DNA from: CAYSWH01 sp964434775
GTDB taxonomy: Bacteria; Patescibacteriota; JACMRA01
Direction: 5' to 3'
Assembly (NCBI GenBank): GCA_964434775.1
Contig: CAYSWH010000026.1
Location: 1 to 24,000, forward strand
DNA: 24,000 bases
Part shown: one piece after another, positions 22,103-24,000 of the stretch
Numbering within the stretch: position 1 is the first letter of the stretch
How the letters are laid out: each line of letters begins with the position of its first letter
The notes under the pieces: generated by a model
What the model was told of the DNA's origin: nothing
The model's input: the letters and a program-made list of their open reading frames with translations, nothing else
Databases searched by the model: none
Made by a program: the position numbers and the translations under genes

Positions 22103-23119
22103 TTATTCCGATAGCTGATTCACATCAAAAATATAGCTCCACCAATCATTTAATTTTCCATCAGGACCAACTCCTTCATAACGAGGCATATTGCGATACC
22201 ACCATCTAAAATAGCCTTCTTGTGTACAATCCCAAGCCTGACAATTGATTTTTTCTGTTGGAAGGTTTTCTGTGTTTGGGTAGTTTAAAGAAAAGGATGT
22301 ACAAGTAGAATCGACGAAATCACGATTAGTATAGTCATAATCATCGACTCCATTCGGAGGATAATGAACCGAACCACAGCCGCTATATGAAAAATCCGGT
22401 GATAGAGCCTTGTTTAGACCAAACTTATCCCAATTGTGTGCCTGTCTGTTTTGCTCCCAACCGCCATAGACATGTTCCATTGTTGACTCAGCGCGATGAC
22501 TAATACTCTCCACCATCTCAGGCAAATCTCTCTCATAGTTAAAACCCATTATCGGCATAAGTCCATTACAACTTGTACCTTCTAGAGGTGGAGAATTATA
22601 CCAAAAGGCTCCGTTTCCGGCCAATCTGGACTCATAAAATCCGGCATATGGATACCCAAACATCCAAACTTCATCAAACTTGCCTTGGTTAAAGTCCTCG
22701 CACAAATTATATTCATCAATAATTGCTTTGTAATTGACTTCATCAGGTTCGTGACAATTACGAGGTTCGGGATAAAGACTATCCAAACACCGTACTAATG
22801 AATCTTCGTTATATAAAAAGCCATCTTCTTTCTCAAGAAAAGCCTTTTCTCCGTCTTCTCGTTCGATTTCATCGACTATATTATAAACAACTCTTCCGCC
22901 TGTTGTGTCTCTTATCCAATTCATAGCCTCTACAGCTAAATCTAACGAATCATTCCAACCATAATACTGACTAACCGTTTTCCTGCTATCACTTAAAACA
23001 GGATCAAAAACCAAAATTTTAACCTCCTTGTTTACCACCTCATCGCTTACAGGTAAACTTTCGGTAAACTGATTAGATGTTTCTTCACTAACCAAAGGCT
23101 CGTCTACAGGTGTTGGCAA
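22103..23119 (-). CDS. Secreted-protein C-terminal domain (split from the upstream frame)
   Basis: 338 residues if started at the TTG at 23119. The open frame continues in phase another 32 codons up to the TAA at 23216-23218 that ends the upstream gene, so both are one frame broken by one stop. The extra codons encode an acidic then Pro/Thr linker (EEAETDPTPTLQ, SPTPTPELNQ), typical of the joint between extracytoplasmic domains. The domain from about 33 on has many Cys and aromatic residues, with FDEVWMFGYPYAGFYESRL (148-166), GAFWYNSPP, MGFNYERDLPEMVESISHRAE and FRWWYRNMP. I believe it belongs to an unnamed secreted family seen in various bacteria, but I cannot give a function. No convincing ribosome-binding site precedes the TTG. 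Without readthrough or a sequence error, this half would lack a signal peptide. Confidence 0.6.
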   Translation of the reverse strand: MPTPVDEPLVSEETSNQFTESLPVSDEVVNKEVKILVFDPVLSDSRKTVSQYYGWNDSLDLAVEAMNWIRDTTGGRVVYNIVDEIEREDGEKAFLEKEDGFLYNEDSLVRCLDSLYPEPRNCHEPDEVNYKAIIDEYNLCEDFNQGKFDEVWMFGYPYAGFYESRLAGNGAFWYNSPPLEGTSCNGLMPIMGFNYERDLPEMVESISHRAESTMEHVYGGWEQNRQAHNWDKFGLNKALSPDFSYSGCGSVHYPPNGVDDYDYTNRDFVDSTCTSFSLNYPNTENLPTEKINCQAWDCTQEGYFRWWYRNMPRYEGVGPDGKLNDWWSYIFDVNQLSE

Positions 23120-23215
23120 AGGGTTCTTTTGATTTAATTCCGGTGTAGGTGTTGGCGAATATTGAAGTGTTGGAGTTGGGTCAGTTTCTGCCTCCTCTTC
23201 TGATTGTTTCTCTTC

Positions 23216-23878
23216 TTATAGTCCAAGACTTTCATTGCCAAGCTGAGCTAGTTGAATCTCTCCGGTTTGACTGATTTCTATTCTTGCCCTTTCAAACCAC
23301 TGTACCGTTTTTTGATTTTGGCTAATTTGGTCACTTATAGGAAGACCAACCAAAGCAATACTAGCCTGGAGATTCTCATTGCTTAAATCACTATAGCCAC
23401 CAATCTCAAGATACTTTTGTTTAAATTGACCACATACCGTTTGATCTGTTTGCGTAAAGCTAATACAATCACTTCTATTAGCAGTAAAATTATTGACACT
23501 ATTGGAACTTTCTTCAAATTGCTCGGCTCCAAGTCTACCTAAAAGAATTTTGTAAGGGGATTCATTTTCCTCGTGAAACTCGAGCTTTGCTCTCTCGAAC
23601 CACTGCACCGGATATTCCCGACCTTCAATGGTTTCTGTACGTTCCTCACTAATTGGTAGACCCAGGTAACTCTCTGAGCCGTTTGCTTCCCAAAACTCTA
23701 CAAAGGTGTCCGAAACACAATAATCAGACTCTCGTGGACAATTTTGATTCGCTTTAGCTTCAAAAATTCCGAAATTAATAATTGTAGTAAATGATACTAT
23801 CAGCAAAACCGAAACAGCTAAAATACTTGATTTTGGATTTCTAAAAATTACATGGAGATTTGAGATTTTTTCTTTCAT
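23216..23878 (-). CDS. Signal-anchored protein with two LGxPI / QWFERA repeats
   Basis: 220 residues from the ATG at 23878. An in-frame TTG at 23896 lies before the predicted transcription start and is rejected. A signal anchor (about 18-40 from this ATG) leads to an extracytoplasmic region with two similar units. The first has FVEFWEANG, YLGLPISEE, VQWFERAKLEFHEE and LLGRLG. The second has YLEIGG, LVGLPISDQ, VQWFERARIE and QLAQLG. Such units occur in exported proteins of Chloroflexota and other bacteria, often joined to a second domain by a Pro/Thr linker. Here the frame stops at TAA (23216-23218) exactly before that linker, while the downstream part continues in phase. Cysteines are spaced as expected for disulfides. 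The function is probably binding to the envelope or a surface. Confidence 0.65.
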   Translation of the reverse strand: MKEKISNLHVIFRNPKSSILAVSVLLIVSFTTIINFGIFEAKANQNCPRESDYCVSDTFVEFWEANGSESYLGLPISEERTETIEGREYPVQWFERAKLEFHEENESPYKILLGRLGAEQFEESSNSVNNFTANRSDCISFTQTDQTVCGQFKQKYLEIGGYSDLSNENLQASIALVGLPISDQISQNQKTVQWFERARIEISQTGEIQLAQLGNESLGL

Positions 23879-23899
23879 TTTAATGATGTTATTCAATGT

Positions 23900-23928
23900 T
23901 CTTTAGCACATATTTGAGCAATAGTCAA
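23900..23928 (-). promoter_or_regulatory. Promoter candidate for the split secreted protein
   Basis: On the minus strand, TTGACT (23923-23928), 17 bases, TAAAGA (23900-23905) with TGC just before it, an extended -10. Transcription would start near 23893, between the TTG (23896) and the ATG (23878). Confidence 0.45.
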
Positions 23929-24000
23929 AGCTTATTAACGACCTCTCAGGGCTATCCGATGTTTACCTCTTGACCGGAATCTTACTTGCGGCTCATATTA

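Noticed and set aside
23925..24000. Open plus-strand frame at the right edge (reading ...SGLSDVYLLTGILLAAHI)
   Set aside because: It looks protein-like and hydrophobic, but it is only about 25 codons, has no clear start or RBS, and is cut by the window end.

Overview
The window is AT-rich, densely packed, and bacterial (genetic code 11: TAA, TAG and TGA all end recognisable genes). A solitary PrgI-family membrane protein, a baeRF-like protein beside a PRC-barrel protein, small intergenic gaps and start sites mostly without a Shine-Dalgarno sequence suggest a Patescibacteria (CPR)-type genome. This is an inference from gene content, since no rRNA or marker set is present. The sequence is a scaffold: ten Ns lie at 18056-18065.

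Layout. 1-92 is the C-terminal membrane anchor of a truncated gene, followed by a terminator. 263-3056 is a thiol-redox block: a membrane-anchored thioredoxin-fold protein, msrB and a CcdA/DsbD-type membrane protein on the minus strand, divergent from a CsoR/CstR-type regulator with an operator-like palindrome between them. 3057-3467 is gene-free and full of palindromic repeats. 3468-8003 holds dnaB, a small membrane protein, a degenerate HD-GYP protein and rsmA. 8088-12010 is a plus-strand run of four membrane or membrane-associated proteins (PrgI, SPFH/band 7, a one-TM protein, DUF389), several with clear promoters. 12000-14381 holds recX, a glycosyltransferase and a one-TM protein on the minus strand.

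14412-15626 is the most striking part. A DAHP-synthase-like gene is preceded by what reads as a complete ribosome-mediated transcription attenuator. It has a 21-codon leader peptide with seven aromatic residues (Tyr, Trp, Phe), three mutually exclusive stems and a strong intrinsic terminator 19 bases before the gene. 15634-17884 is a PRC-barrel/baeRF operon with upstream palindromes, a near-consensus promoter and a terminator. After the gap come a small orphan gene, tRNA-Cys(GCA) with its own promoter and terminator, and gyrA. The right end holds a secreted multidomain protein whose single reading frame is split by one TAA.

How the genes work together: the redox block looks like a regulated export and repair system for oxidised or persulfidated thiols (electron carrier CcdA, extracytoplasmic thioredoxin fold, methionine sulfoxide repair, thiol sensor). 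DnaB, GyrA, RsmA, RecX and tRNA-Cys are housekeeping functions. The aromatic attenuator would tie DAHP-synthase expression to charged tRNA-Phe/Tyr/Trp.
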